From Hyphomicrobiales bacterium (GTDB lineage: Bacteria > Pseudomonadota > Alphaproteobacteria > Rhizobiales > RI-29): a DNA stretch of 64,000 bases. Position numbers and translations under genes: made by a program. This document shows positions 21,413 through 30,124 of the stretch, in pieces. The notes beneath the pieces are model-generated. The model had not been told where the DNA came from, ran no database searches, and saw only the letters and a list, made by a program, of their open reading frames with translations. Numbering within the stretch: the stretch's first letter is position 1; every line of letters starts with the position of its first letter. The stretch is taken from positions 1 through 64,000 of the forward strand of contig WGLQ01000006.1 in the NCBI GenBank assembly GCA_016125495.1, written 5' to 3'.

Positions 21413-22830
21413 CGCGGGCCTCGCGGCTGGTCGGCGCCGATCGGCTCGGCACCCGGGACGGCGAGCGAGGCAGCAACGAAGGCGCGGCCACGCGCCTCGA
21501 AGTCTGGGAACTGGTCGAAGGAGGCGCAGGCCGGCGAGAGCAGAACCACGGGTTCGTCGAGACCGGAGGCGGCGGCGTCGCGTGCCGCCTCGCCGACGGC
21601 GGCCTCGATGGTGCCGGACATGGCGCGCTCCAACCCGGCCGGAAGCTGGGCCGCGAGCATCGCTGCCGCCTCACCGACGAGGTAGACCTTGCGCACCGGA
21701 GCGAGCAGGGGCAGGAGGCTCGCGATGCCGCCTTCCTTGGCGCGCCCACCGATGATCCAGAATATCTCCGGAAAGGCCTTGAGGGCGTGCGCGGCGGCGT
21801 CGGCGTTGGTCGCCTTGCTGTCGTTGACGAAAAGCACCCGACCGGCGCGCGCGACCGCCTGCATCCGGTGGGCGAGTCCCGGAAAGCTCGCCATACCGGC
21901 GGCGACCTCGTTTCGCTCGAGGCCGAGCGCGGCCACCAGCTCCCAGGCGATGGCGGCATTCTGCCAGTTGTGCGCGCCGCGCAACGAGATGATGCCGGCA
22001 AGGTCGATCTCGGCCTCGCAAACCCCCTCGCGCATGCGGCAGAGGCGCCCGTCGGCAGCGAAGGTGCCGTCGGCAACCGGGCCGAGCACCGAGACCCGGC
22101 GCACGATCGCTGCCGGGCGAACGCGATCGGCAATCGCACGGCAGTGCGCATCGTCGATGCCGACGACCGCCGTGTCGCCGGCGCCCTGGCGCGCGAACAT
22201 GCGCTCCTTGACCGCCGCATAGTTTTCGAGCGTGCCGTGGCGATCGAGGTGATCCGGGGTGATGTTGGTGAGGGCCCCCGCAGCAGGCTCGAGGCCCGGC
22301 GTCAGGTCGATCTGGTACGACGAGAACTCAATGACGTAGGTGCGATCGTCGGCGAGTGGGGCCAGAGAAAGGATCGGCTCGCCGATGTTGCCACCGAGGC
22401 TCGTCGGTCGGCCCGCCGAGGCGAGGAGGTGCGCAGTGAGGGCCGTCGTCGTCGACTTGCCGTTCGTGCCGGTGATGGCAACGAGGCGTGCCTTGGAGCC
22501 CCGAGCGGCGATTTCGCGCACGAAGAGTTCGGTGTCGCCGATCACCTCGACGCCGGCGGTCTTGGCCCGCCCGACCGTCCAATGCGGCACGGGATGGGTC
22601 AGCGGCACGCCCGGCGCCAGGACGAGGGCGGCAAAGCGCGACCAGTCGGCAGCCGCGAGATCGCGGGGAGCGATCCCAATGGCGGAGAGCCGCGCGCGCC
22701 CGGCTTCGCTGTCGTCCCAGGCCCAGACCTCGGCGCCGCCGGCCGCGAGCGCCGCGACGGTCGCGAGCCCCGAGCGCGCCAGCCCGAATACGGCGACCGG
22801 CCGTCCGGCGAATGTCGTGATCTCGATCAT
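21409..22830 (-). CDS. murD: UDP-N-acetylmuramoylalanine--D-glutamate ligase MurD
   Basis: A 473-residue Mur ligase with N-terminal VAVFGLARSGLATVAALA, P-loop ITGTNGKSTTTALTAHLL, NITPDHLDRHG, and LFVNDSKATNADAAAHALKA near the C-terminal domain. It adds D-Glu to UDP-MurNAc-L-Ala. It is separated from mraY, its usual upstream neighbour, by the three lut genes; the gap to lutC is 64 nt. ATG 22830 gives the family N terminus; the frame extends upstream inside lutC and that part is spurious. Confidence 0.97.
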   Translation of the reverse strand: MIEITTFAGRPVAVFGLARSGLATVAALAAGGAEVWAWDDSEAGRARLSAIGIAPRDLAAADWSRFAALVLAPGVPLTHPVPHWTVGRAKTAGVEVIGDTELFVREIAARGSKARLVAITGTNGKSTTTALTAHLLASAGRPTSLGGNIGEPILSLAPLADDRTYVIEFSSYQIDLTPGLEPAAGALTNITPDHLDRHGTLENYAAVKERMFARQGAGDTAVVGIDDAHCRAIADRVRPAAIVRRVSVLGPVADGTFAADGRLCRMREGVCEAEIDLAGIISLRGAHNWQNAAIAWELVAALGLERNEVAAGMASFPGLAHRMQAVARAGRVLFVNDSKATNADAAAHALKAFPEIFWIIGGRAKEGGIASLLPLLAPVRKVYLVGEAAAMLAAQLPAGLERAMSGTIEAAVGEAARDAAASGLDEPVVLLSPACASFDQFPDFEARGRAFVAASLAVPGAEPIGADQPRGPR

Positions 22831-22894
22831 GGCGGCAGAATACCGTGATTCAGGGGCGGGCGCTTGCGGGCGTTGATCGGGTCCGACAGCGCGC

Positions 22895-23551
22895 TCAGCC
22901 GACGAGGACGATGTGCATGTAGCGGGGGCCGTGGGCGCCACGGATGTTGCGCGCCTCGATGTCGGCGGTTCCACTCGTACCGGTGATGAGGTTGATCGAG
23001 CGCGGTGGCGGAGCGGCGGCCGTTCGAACCAGGGCCCAATAGTCCTCCATGTGCCCCAGAACAGTGCCGCCAAGCACGATCGCGACATGGTGCAGAGGCA
23101 GGAAATTGAAGAGCGTCGGGGTTGCGGGGCCCGAGGTGAAGACGAGACTTCCCGTCTCGGCGATCGCCCATTCGGCGTGCGTTACGGCGACCGGCTCGTC
23201 CGGGGCAAGGGTCTCGCGCAGCGCGATGCCCGACCAGTCCAGGGCCAGCAGGCGCGGATCCGGCGGCAGAGCGATCGAGGGGGCGAGGCCGGCGCGCGCG
23301 AGGTAGGCCGAGACCGCGACGGGGACATCGGCGAGGCTCGCAACCTCGGCGACGGTGGCGGTCAACCGCTCCGAAGTCGCCTGGGCAATGAAGCGCGCAC
23401 GTGCATCGCCGCCCGGGATCTGCGGGCGCAGGCGCTCGGGACGGGCGAGGAGTGCAGCCGCCTCGGCGACGATGGCAGCCGCATCGAGCGGCTCTCTACG
23501 CCCCAGCGCCGTGCGCACACGGTCCAGAATTTCCTCGCGGGCCCGCTTCAT
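22895..23551 (-). CDS. lutC: L-lactate utilization protein LutC (LUD domain)
   Basis: A 218-residue LUD-domain protein. The characteristic core is VAVTHAEWAIAETGSLVFTS, followed by LPLHHVAIVLGGTVLGHM and, near the end, LITGTSGTADIEARNIRGAH. LutC is the third subunit of the LutABC iron-sulfur lactate-oxidising complex. It overlaps lutB by four bases (ATGA), and murD follows after 64 nt. Its position inside a cell-wall gene cluster is unusual (see findings). Confidence 0.93.
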   Translation of the reverse strand: MKRAREEILDRVRTALGRREPLDAAAIVAEAAALLARPERLRPQIPGGDARARFIAQATSERLTATVAEVASLADVPVAVSAYLARAGLAPSIALPPDPRLLALDWSGIALRETLAPDEPVAVTHAEWAIAETGSLVFTSGPATPTLFNFLPLHHVAIVLGGTVLGHMEDYWALVRTAAAPPPRSINLITGTSGTADIEARNIRGAHGPRYMHIVLVG

Positions 23552-24957
23552 CGCCGCCGCCCCGCTCGATACTGATCCATGAATGTACCGCGCTGCGGGG
23601 AAGGCAGATCGCGGTGGCGTGTCCAGCCGCCAGCGAGCGGAAATGCCCCGATGCGTCCGGCCCGCCAGCCGACGAGGCGGAGGGAAAAGACGGCAAGACG
23701 GGTGGCGAGGCGGTAAAGCCCGGGCCGGCGCGCCAGTGTGCCCCAGAGGCCCAATCCGCTGCGCACCACGCGCGGCGTCAGCCCACGGCTCCACTGCTCC
23801 TCGCGCAGCCGGCGCATGAGATCGGGCAGCGGAATGTCGACGGGGCAAACCTCCCGGCAGCGGCCATTCAGGGTACAGGCGTTCGGCAGGTCGCCCGCCA
23901 CCGCGAGATTCGACATGGCTGGCGTGAGAATGGCGCCCATCGGTCCCGGATAAACGGCGCCGTAGGCATGGCCGCCGACCGCACCATAGACCGGGCAATG
24001 GTTCATGCAGGCGCCGCAGCGGATGCAGCGCAGCATCGGGCGCAGGAATCCGGCCAGCATGTCCGTGCGCCTGTTATCGACGAGAACGATGTGCATTTCG
24101 CGCGGTCCATCGCGGTCGCTCTCGCGGCGGGGGCCGTTGTAGAAGGTGGTGTACTGGGTGAACTCCGTGCCGATGGCCGAGCGCGAGAGGAGCCGCAACA
24201 GAACGGTTGCATGCTCGACCGTCGGAACCAGTTTTTCGATCCCTGCATTGACGATGTGGACACGTGGCGGCGTCGTCGTCAGTTCGCCGTTGCCTTCGTT
24301 GGTCACGGTGACGACGGAGCCGGTGTCGGCGATAAGGAAATTCGCCCCCGAGATACCGACGTCTGCGGAGAGGAATTTTTCCCTGAGTTCGCGGCGCGCG
24401 CTCTCGACGAGACTGGCGACATCGAGGGCATCGGGCGCGCGGCGGTGCTTGCGCGAGAACAGCTCCGCCACCTCCTCGTGCGTCTTGTGCATTGCCGGCA
24501 TGACGATGTGGGAGGGGGGATCGCCGGCAAGCTGGATGATGTGCTCGGCGAGATCGGTCTCGACGCGCTCGATGCCGGCCGCCGCCAGCGCCTCGCCGAT
24601 GCCGATCTCTTCGCCCAGCATCGACTTGACGCGCGTGGCCGTGCGCGCGCCGGCTTGCCGGCAGATGCGCACGATGATGTCGGTCGCCTCGTCGGGCGTG
24701 CGCGCCCAGTGCACTTTCGCTCCCGAAGCGATGGCGTTCCGCTCGAACATCTCGAGATAGTGGTCGAGGTGCGCGATGGTGTGGTCCTTGATGCGGGCGG
24801 CCGTACCGCGGACCTCGGCGAACTCCGGAAAGGCGGCGACGACAGCCGCGCGGCGCGTGCGCAGGAGCGTCGTCGTGCGATCGAGGGCGACGCGCAGCGT
24901 CGACGAGGCGAGGGCGCGCTCGGCGTTCTCCTTGAAGCGGTGCGAGGTTTGCTCCAT
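23548..24957 (-). CDS. lutB: L-lactate utilization iron-sulfur protein LutB
   Basis: A 469-residue protein: LUD domain first (about 70-300, with GISGANFLIADTGSVVTVTN), then a dicluster ferredoxin region and a C-terminal domain. The first cluster motif is complete: CIRCGACMNHCPVYG (Cys 311, 314, 317, 321). The second reads ACTLNGRCREVCP (Cys 361, 367, 371). Compared with the LCGAC pattern I remember for LutB, the first Cys seems moved three places, with Asn364 where a Cys would be expected; I cannot tell whether this is a lineage norm. It lies 4 nt after lutA and overlaps lutC. Confidence 0.93.
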   Translation of the reverse strand: MEQTSHRFKENAERALASSTLRVALDRTTTLLRTRRAAVVAAFPEFAEVRGTAARIKDHTIAHLDHYLEMFERNAIASGAKVHWARTPDEATDIIVRICRQAGARTATRVKSMLGEEIGIGEALAAAGIERVETDLAEHIIQLAGDPPSHIVMPAMHKTHEEVAELFSRKHRRAPDALDVASLVESARRELREKFLSADVGISGANFLIADTGSVVTVTNEGNGELTTTPPRVHIVNAGIEKLVPTVEHATVLLRLLSRSAIGTEFTQYTTFYNGPRRESDRDGPREMHIVLVDNRRTDMLAGFLRPMLRCIRCGACMNHCPVYGAVGGHAYGAVYPGPMGAILTPAMSNLAVAGDLPNACTLNGRCREVCPVDIPLPDLMRRLREEQWSRGLTPRVVRSGLGLWGTLARRPGLYRLATRLAVFSLRLVGWRAGRIGAFPLAGGWTRHRDLPSPQRGTFMDQYRAGRRR

Positions 24958-24961
24958 GGGC

Positions 24962-25759
24962 CTACTCCGAACGACAGAGGGCGGGCTCGTCGTCCATGCC
25001 CGCCAGCACTTCGACAGCGTGACGCACCTCTACCGGGCTCGCCTCGCGGCTCAACTTGCCGGCCATGTTCATGAGGCAGCCGAGGTCCCCGCCAAGGAGG
25101 AGGCCGGCGCCGCTCGCGCCGACCTGGCGCGCCTTCTCGGCGACGATGGCGTTCGAGATGGAGGGATATTTGACGCAGAACGTGCCGCCGAAACCGCAGC
25201 AGACGTCGTTGCCCTCGAGCGGGACGAGTTCGAGGCCGTCGACGGCGGCAAGGAGCGCGCGCGGTTCGTCGTGGATGGCAAGCTCGCGCAGGCCCGAGCA
25301 GCTGTCGTGGTACGTCGCGCGCCCCGGCCAGGCAACGCCCGAGGGACGGTAATCCATGACGCGCACGAGAAAGCTCATGATCTCGTAGGTGCGATCGGCG
25401 AGCGCACTGTGGCGAGCTGCCCAATCGGGCTCGCCCGCGAACAAATCCCCGCCGTGACACTTGAGCATTCCCGCGCAGGAGCCCGAGGGCACCACGACAT
25501 AATCGTAGCCCTCGAACGCTTCGATCCAGCCCACGACGAGATCGCGGGCAATGGCGTTGTCGCCGGAATTGAAGCCGGGCTGGCCGCAGCAGGTCTGGCG
25601 CGCCGGAACCTCTACGATGCAGCCGGCATCCTCGAGGAGCTTCAGGCTGGCAAAACCGATCGAGGGGCGGATCGCATCGACGAGACACGTGACGAAGAGG
25701 CCGACCCGCGGCGCCGAGCCATGCCTGCCGACCGCGCCGCCCTTGCCTTCCTCGCCCAT
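24962..25759 (-). CDS. lutA: L-lactate utilization Fe-S subunit LutA
   Basis: A 265-residue protein built from two CCG (cysteine-rich) domains, as in LutA and GlcF-like oxidoreductases. The first carries TCCGQPGFNSG (Cys57, 58) and PSGSCAGMLK (Cys95); the second has HDSCSGLREL and DVCCGFGGTFCVKYP. The domains bind a non-canonical 4Fe-4S cluster of heterodisulfide-reductase type. With LutB and LutC it oxidises L-lactate to pyruvate. ATG 25759 is chosen over 25879, which would overlap mraY. It starts 32 nt after the mraY stop, so it is probably on the same transcript. Confidence 0.94.
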   Translation of the reverse strand: MGEEGKGGAVGRHGSAPRVGLFVTCLVDAIRPSIGFASLKLLEDAGCIVEVPARQTCCGQPGFNSGDNAIARDLVVGWIEAFEGYDYVVVPSGSCAGMLKCHGGDLFAGEPDWAARHSALADRTYEIMSFLVRVMDYRPSGVAWPGRATYHDSCSGLRELAIHDEPRALLAAVDGLELVPLEGNDVCCGFGGTFCVKYPSISNAIVAEKARQVGASGAGLLLGGDLGCLMNMAGKLSREASPVEVRHAVEVLAGMDDEPALCRSE

Positions 25760-25791
25760 CGCCCGATCCCCCTTGCGGTGCCGCAGCCCCC

Positions 25792-26955
25792 TCAGCGCAG
25801 CTTGAGTGTGGCAAGACCGATCAGTGCCAGGACCACGGAGATGATCCAGAACCGGATGACGACGGTCTGCTCCTGCCACCCCTTCTGCTCGAAGTGGTGG
25901 TGGATCGGCGCCATTCGGAACACGCGCTTGCCTGTGAGCTTGAAGGAGACGACCTGCACGATCACCGAGACGGTCTCCAGAACGAAGAGGCCGCCGACGA
26001 TCGCGAGCACCAGTTCGTGCTTGACGGCGACGGCGATCGCCCCGAGCGCGCCGCCGAGTGCCAGAGAACCGGTGTCACCCATGAAGATCATCGCGGGCGG
26101 AGCGTTGAACCAGAGGAAGCCGAGGCCGGCCCCGAGCAGCGCGCCGCAGAAGATCGCGAGTTCACCAGTGCCCGCGACGTAGTGAATCTGCAGGTACGTG
26201 GCGAACTTGAAGTTGCCGGAGAGGTAGGCGATGAGGCCGAAGGTGCTGGCCGCGATCATGACCGGCACGATGGCGAGACCATCGAGGCCGTCGGTGAGGT
26301 TCACGGCATTGCCTGCGCCCGCGATCACGAAGACGCCCAACAGCAGGAACAGCGGCCCGAGATAGAGCAGAACGTCCTTGAAGAACGGCACGGTGAGCGA
26401 ACAGGCGAAATGGTGCTTGGCGGTCGGTGCCTCATCGCCCACCAGCGGCAGGTTGGTGAAACACTCCATCGGCACGCCACCGGCCTGATGGACGCCGACG
26501 CGGATCATGAAATAGGTGGCGAGGCCGGCGACGAGAATCTCGATCGCGAGCTTGATGCGGCCGGAAAAGAAATGCGAGGTGCGCTGCTTGGTCACCTTGA
26601 GGTAGTCGTCGTAGAAGCCGATGGCGCCGAAAGCGAGCGTTACGCCGAGGACGATCCAGACGTAGGCGTTCGACCAGTTCGACCAGAGGAGCGTTGCCAC
26701 CGTCACGCCCGCCAGGATCATGAGGCCGCCCATGGTCGGCGTGCCCTGCTTCTTGACGACGTGCGTCTGCGGGCCGTCGGCGCGGATCGGCTGGCCCTTG
26801 CCCTGACGCACGCGCAAGAGGCGGATCAGGCCGGGGCCGAACAGGAACACGAACAAAAGCGCCGTGACGATCGCACCGCCCGTGCGGAACGTGATGTAGC
26901 GAAAGACGTTCAGAACGCTGATCTGATCGCTGTAGTTGACGAGCTCGTAGAGCAT
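25792..26955 (-). CDS. mraY: Phospho-MurNAc-pentapeptide transferase MraY
   Basis: A 387-residue polytopic membrane enzyme making lipid I. Catalytic and family motifs are present: [16 protein letters not shown], the Asp pair in [47 protein letters not shown] and [13 protein letters not shown]. It follows murF by 43 nt and precedes lutA by 32 nt instead of murD. Confidence 0.98.
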   Translation of the reverse strand: MLYELVNYSDQISVLNVFRYITFRTGGAIVTALLFVFLFGPGLIRLLRVRQGKGQPIRADGPQTHVVKKQGTPTMGGLMILAGVTVATLLWSNWSNAYVWIVLGVTLAFGAIGFYDDYLKVTKQRTSHFFSGRIKLAIEILVAGLATYFMIRVGVHQAGGVPMECFTNLPLVGDEAPTAKHHFACSLTVPFFKDVLLYLGPLFLLLGVFVIAGAGNAVNLTDGLDGLAIVPVMIAASTFGLIAYLSGNFKFATYLQIHYVAGTGELAIFCGALLGAGLGFLWFNAPPAMIFMGDTGSLALGGALGAIAVAVKHELVLAIVGGLFVLETVSVIVQVVSFKLTGKRVFRMAPIHHHFEQKGWQEQTVVIRFWIISVVLALIGLATLKLR

Positions 26956-26998
26956 TCACCGTTCCCCTCGACCGCGCGACAACCAGGCCGAGCCGTGG

Positions 26999-28489
26999 TC
27001 AGCGCTTTGCCCCCACTTCGTTGCCGGCGGGGTGCGCCGACGAAGCCGCTGCTGGATAGGCCGCACGCAGCGCCTCGACAAGGGGCGCCATGCGGGTCCC
27101 GAGCGAGCCCTTGATCATGACCGCGTCCCCTGCCCCGACGCTCGCCACGAGACGCTCGACCAATTCCTCGGACTTCGGCGCATAAGCGCCCCGGCGCCCT
27201 TCGGGCGTCGCGGCCCAAAGTTCGGCCATATGGGGACCACACGCAAAGAGGAGATCGACGCCGGCCGCCTCGAGGGGGCCAGCCAGCTCACGATGGAGAC
27301 GCGGTGCGTCCTCACCCAATTCGCGCATGTCGCCGAGCACGGCGATCCGCCGGCCGACGGTTTCGCGCGTCAACTGGCCGAGCGCCGCGAGGGCGGCACG
27401 CATCGAGGCGGGATTGGCGTTGTAGCTCTCGTCGATCAGCAGGATCTCGCCACCCTCGGCGGCGAGCCTGGTGCGGGCACCGCGCCCCTGCTCGGCCGAA
27501 ACGCCGGCGAGGCGGGCGGCCGCACGAGCCGGATCGACCCCGAGCGCCGACACCGCAGCGAGCACGGCAAGCGCATTCTGAACCAGGTGGCGGCCCGGCG
27601 CGCCGAGGCGCACGTCCAGCGTGCCGCCCGCGATGGCAACACGAAACGAGGAGCCATCCGCATCGAGTGCGCAATCGAGGAGGCGAACATCGGCCTCGGG
27701 GTGCTCACCGAACGAGACGATGCGGGCACCGGCCCCGCTCGCTGCGGCCTCGAGGCGCCGGAAGTGGGCGTTGTCGCGATTGATGATGGCGGTGCCGCCC
27801 GGCAGCAGCCCAGAGAAAATCTCCGCCTTGGCGTCGGCGATCGCCTCGACCGAGGGAAAGAACTCGAGGTGCACGGGCTCGACGGTGGTGACGATGGCGA
27901 CGTGCGGGCGCACCATCTTGACGAGTGGTGTGATCTCGCCGGCATGGTTCATGCCGATCTCGAAGACGCCATACTCCGTTTCGCGCGGCATGCGGGCGAG
28001 CGTCAGGGGGACACCCCAATGGTTGTTGAAAGACTTGACCGCGGCATGGGTCGCTCCCTCCGGCTCGAGGCAGCGGCGCAGCATCTCCTTGGTGCCGGTC
28101 TTGCCGACGCTTCCGGTGACGGCGACGATCCGGGCCTCGGTGCGGGCGCGGGCGACGCGTGCGAGGAGGCCGAGCGCGGCGAGCGTGTCGTGGACGCCGA
28201 CGAGCGGCGCGGCGAGGTCGAACGGCGAGGCGACGCCCGCGCGGCTCGCATCGTAGGCTCCCTTCTCGACGAGCGCGGCGCCGGCACCGCGCGCCAGGGC
28301 GGCCGCGACATAGTCGTGGCCATCGAGGTGATCGCCCTTCAGCGCCACGAACAGGTCGCCCGGCTGGAGCGTGCGGCTGTCGATCGATACACCCGTCAAG
28401 GGGTGCCATGGGCCAACGTGCGGCCCGACGAGTTCGCCAGTGGTCGTGAGGACGACGTCGGTCAGGATCCAGAGCGGCTCGTCGTTCAT
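26999..28489 (-). CDS. murF: UDP-MurNAc-tripeptide--D-Ala-D-Ala ligase MurF
   Basis: A 496-residue Mur ligase that completes the pentapeptide precursor. Signatures: the N-terminal GVSIDSRTLQPGDLFVALKG, P-loop AVTGSVGKTGTKEMLRRC, SFNNHWGVPLTLARMP and LIDESYNANPASMRAAL. The start overlaps the murE stop by four bases (ATGA), indicating translational coupling. The length is slightly above that of E. coli MurF. Confidence 0.97.
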   Translation of the reverse strand: MNDEPLWILTDVVLTTTGELVGPHVGPWHPLTGVSIDSRTLQPGDLFVALKGDHLDGHDYVAAALARGAGAALVEKGAYDASRAGVASPFDLAAPLVGVHDTLAALGLLARVARARTEARIVAVTGSVGKTGTKEMLRRCLEPEGATHAAVKSFNNHWGVPLTLARMPRETEYGVFEIGMNHAGEITPLVKMVRPHVAIVTTVEPVHLEFFPSVEAIADAKAEIFSGLLPGGTAIINRDNAHFRRLEAAASGAGARIVSFGEHPEADVRLLDCALDADGSSFRVAIAGGTLDVRLGAPGRHLVQNALAVLAAVSALGVDPARAAARLAGVSAEQGRGARTRLAAEGGEILLIDESYNANPASMRAALAALGQLTRETVGRRIAVLGDMRELGEDAPRLHRELAGPLEAAGVDLLFACGPHMAELWAATPEGRRGAYAPKSEELVERLVASVGAGDAVMIKGSLGTRMAPLVEALRAAYPAAASSAHPAGNEVGAKR

Positions 28490-29949
28490 TTCGCCCCCAT
28501 CGCCGCAATCGCCTCGGCCACCACGTCCTGATCGGAGAATGGCAACACCTTGTCGCCGACGATCTGGCCCGTCTCGTGGCCCTTTCCAGCGATCAACAGG
28601 ACATCCCCGGGTTGCAGCATTTCGACGCCGGCGCGAATTGCGGCCCCCCGGTCCCCGATCTCGATGGCGCCGGGGGCGCCGGCAAGAATTTCGCTGCGGA
28701 TCGCGGCGGGTTCCTCGGTGCGGGGATTGTCGTCGGTGACGATGGTGACGCCCGCCAGTCGGGTCGATATGCCCCCCATCACCGGGCGCTTGGCGCGATC
28801 GCGGTCGCCGCCGCAGCCGAATACGCAGATGAGGCGACCGGTGACGAACGGGCGAAGGGCCTCGAGCGCGGCGGCGAGCGCGTCGGGCTTGTGGGCATAG
28901 TCGACCACCGCGACGCCGCCGTTTCGGTTTCCGATCACCTCCAGGCGGCCCTTGACGCCGCGTAGGCCACCAATGGCCGCGACCGCGCGTTCGGTGTCGA
29001 CGCCAGCGGCCACGGCTAGGCCGGCTGCAACGAGGGCGTTGGTTGCCTGATAGGTTCCGATGAGATCGAGCGTCACGGGCACGAGGCCGCCTGCATGGCG
29101 CACCTCGAGGTGCTGGCGAAAGCCCTCGCGGCGGGTGCGCTCGAGGCGCAAGTCGGCCCCGGCGATCCCGACGGTCATGACGGCGAGACCATTGCCGCGG
29201 GCGGCGCGGACCACATCCGCACTGCGCGCACCGTCGGCGCAGACCACCGCCGTCTGGCCGGCCGAAAGCAGGGTGTCGAAAAGCCGCAGCTTGGCCGCGA
29301 GGTAGTCCTCGATGCTCGGATGGTAGTCGAGATGATCATGGCCGAGGTTGGTATAGCCGGCCGCCGTCAGGCGCACACCGTCGAGGCGGCGCTGGTCGAG
29401 GCCGTGGGAGGATGCCTCGAACGCGAGATGCGTCACCCCGTCGCGCGCGAGGTCGGCGAGCGTCCGGTGCAAGGTGACGGGGTCCGGCGTCGTCAGCGAG
29501 CCGTAGACCGTTCCATCGGCGCGGGCGACGCCGAGGGTGCCGAGGGAGGCGGCCTCGAAGCCAGCGGCAGTGAAAATCTGCCGTGTGAAGTCGGCGACCG
29601 ACGACTTGCCGCTGGTGCCGGTGACGGCGACCGTGACCTCGGGCTGGCCGTAGTGGAAGCAGGCGGCGGCACGCGCCAAGAGGCGGCGGGGGTCCTTGGA
29701 ACGAATGAACGCGAAGGGGCGCGGAGGCGGCGGCGGCAACTGGGCGTCGGGCCCGTGAATGACAGCGGACGCGCCGGCGGCGATGGCATCGGGAATGAAG
29801 CGGGCGCCGTCAGCCTTGCTGCCCGGCACCGCGACGAAGAGCCAGCCCGGTTTCACTTGACGGCTGTCGGCGGTGAGGCCGGCGATCTCGATGCCGGCCG
29901 TCTCGGGGGCCAACTGGGTGTAGGTGCCCACGACCTCGGCGAGCTTCAT
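28486..29949 (-). CDS. murE: UDP-MurNAc-dipeptide--diaminopimelate ligase MurE
   Basis: A 487-residue Mur ligase with P-loop AVTGTSGKSSVADFTRQI and, in the C-terminal domain, DNPRTEEP. The Asn-Pro-Arg of that DNPR motif marks enzymes that add meso-diaminopimelate rather than lysine. It is the first gene of the cluster here. In most alphaproteobacteria ftsI precedes it; here a 175-nt gap with two stem-loops separates it from alaS. Confidence 0.97.
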   Translation of the reverse strand: MKLAEVVGTYTQLAPETAGIEIAGLTADSRQVKPGWLFVAVPGSKADGARFIPDAIAAGASAVIHGPDAQLPPPPPRPFAFIRSKDPRRLLARAAACFHYGQPEVTVAVTGTSGKSSVADFTRQIFTAAGFEAASLGTLGVARADGTVYGSLTTPDPVTLHRTLADLARDGVTHLAFEASSHGLDQRRLDGVRLTAAGYTNLGHDHLDYHPSIEDYLAAKLRLFDTLLSAGQTAVVCADGARSADVVRAARGNGLAVMTVGIAGADLRLERTRREGFRQHLEVRHAGGLVPVTLDLIGTYQATNALVAAGLAVAAGVDTERAVAAIGGLRGVKGRLEVIGNRNGGVAVVDYAHKPDALAAALEALRPFVTGRLICVFGCGGDRDRAKRPVMGGISTRLAGVTIVTDDNPRTEEPAAIRSEILAGAPGAIEIGDRGAAIRAGVEMLQPGDVLLIAGKGHETGQIVGDKVLPFSDQDVVAEAIAAMGAK

Positions 29950-29982
29950 CTCGGATCATTCCCCTCGGCAGGCGGTCGCCAC

Positions 29983-30027
29983 GGGCCCGGGCGGTGGGCC
30001 CATGCACGCATGCGTTCATATGCGTGC
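29983..30027 (-). promoter_or_regulatory. Two stem-loops between alaS and murE
   Basis: Upstream of murE, GCACGCAT (30004-30011) pairs perfectly with ATGCGTGC (30020-30027) around an 8-nt loop. Next to it GGGCCC (29983-29988) pairs with GGGCCC (29996-30001). No T tract follows. They could end most alaS transcripts, bind a regulator of murE, or do neither; the sequence alone does not decide. Confidence 0.35.
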
Positions 30028-30124
30028 GCCCGCCCACCGGTCAAACGCTGGCAATCGTCACACACAGCAATGCGCGCGTCCGACCGGGTGCCAGGGCGAC
30101 CGAGGCCTGCTCGCTCAAATCCAC

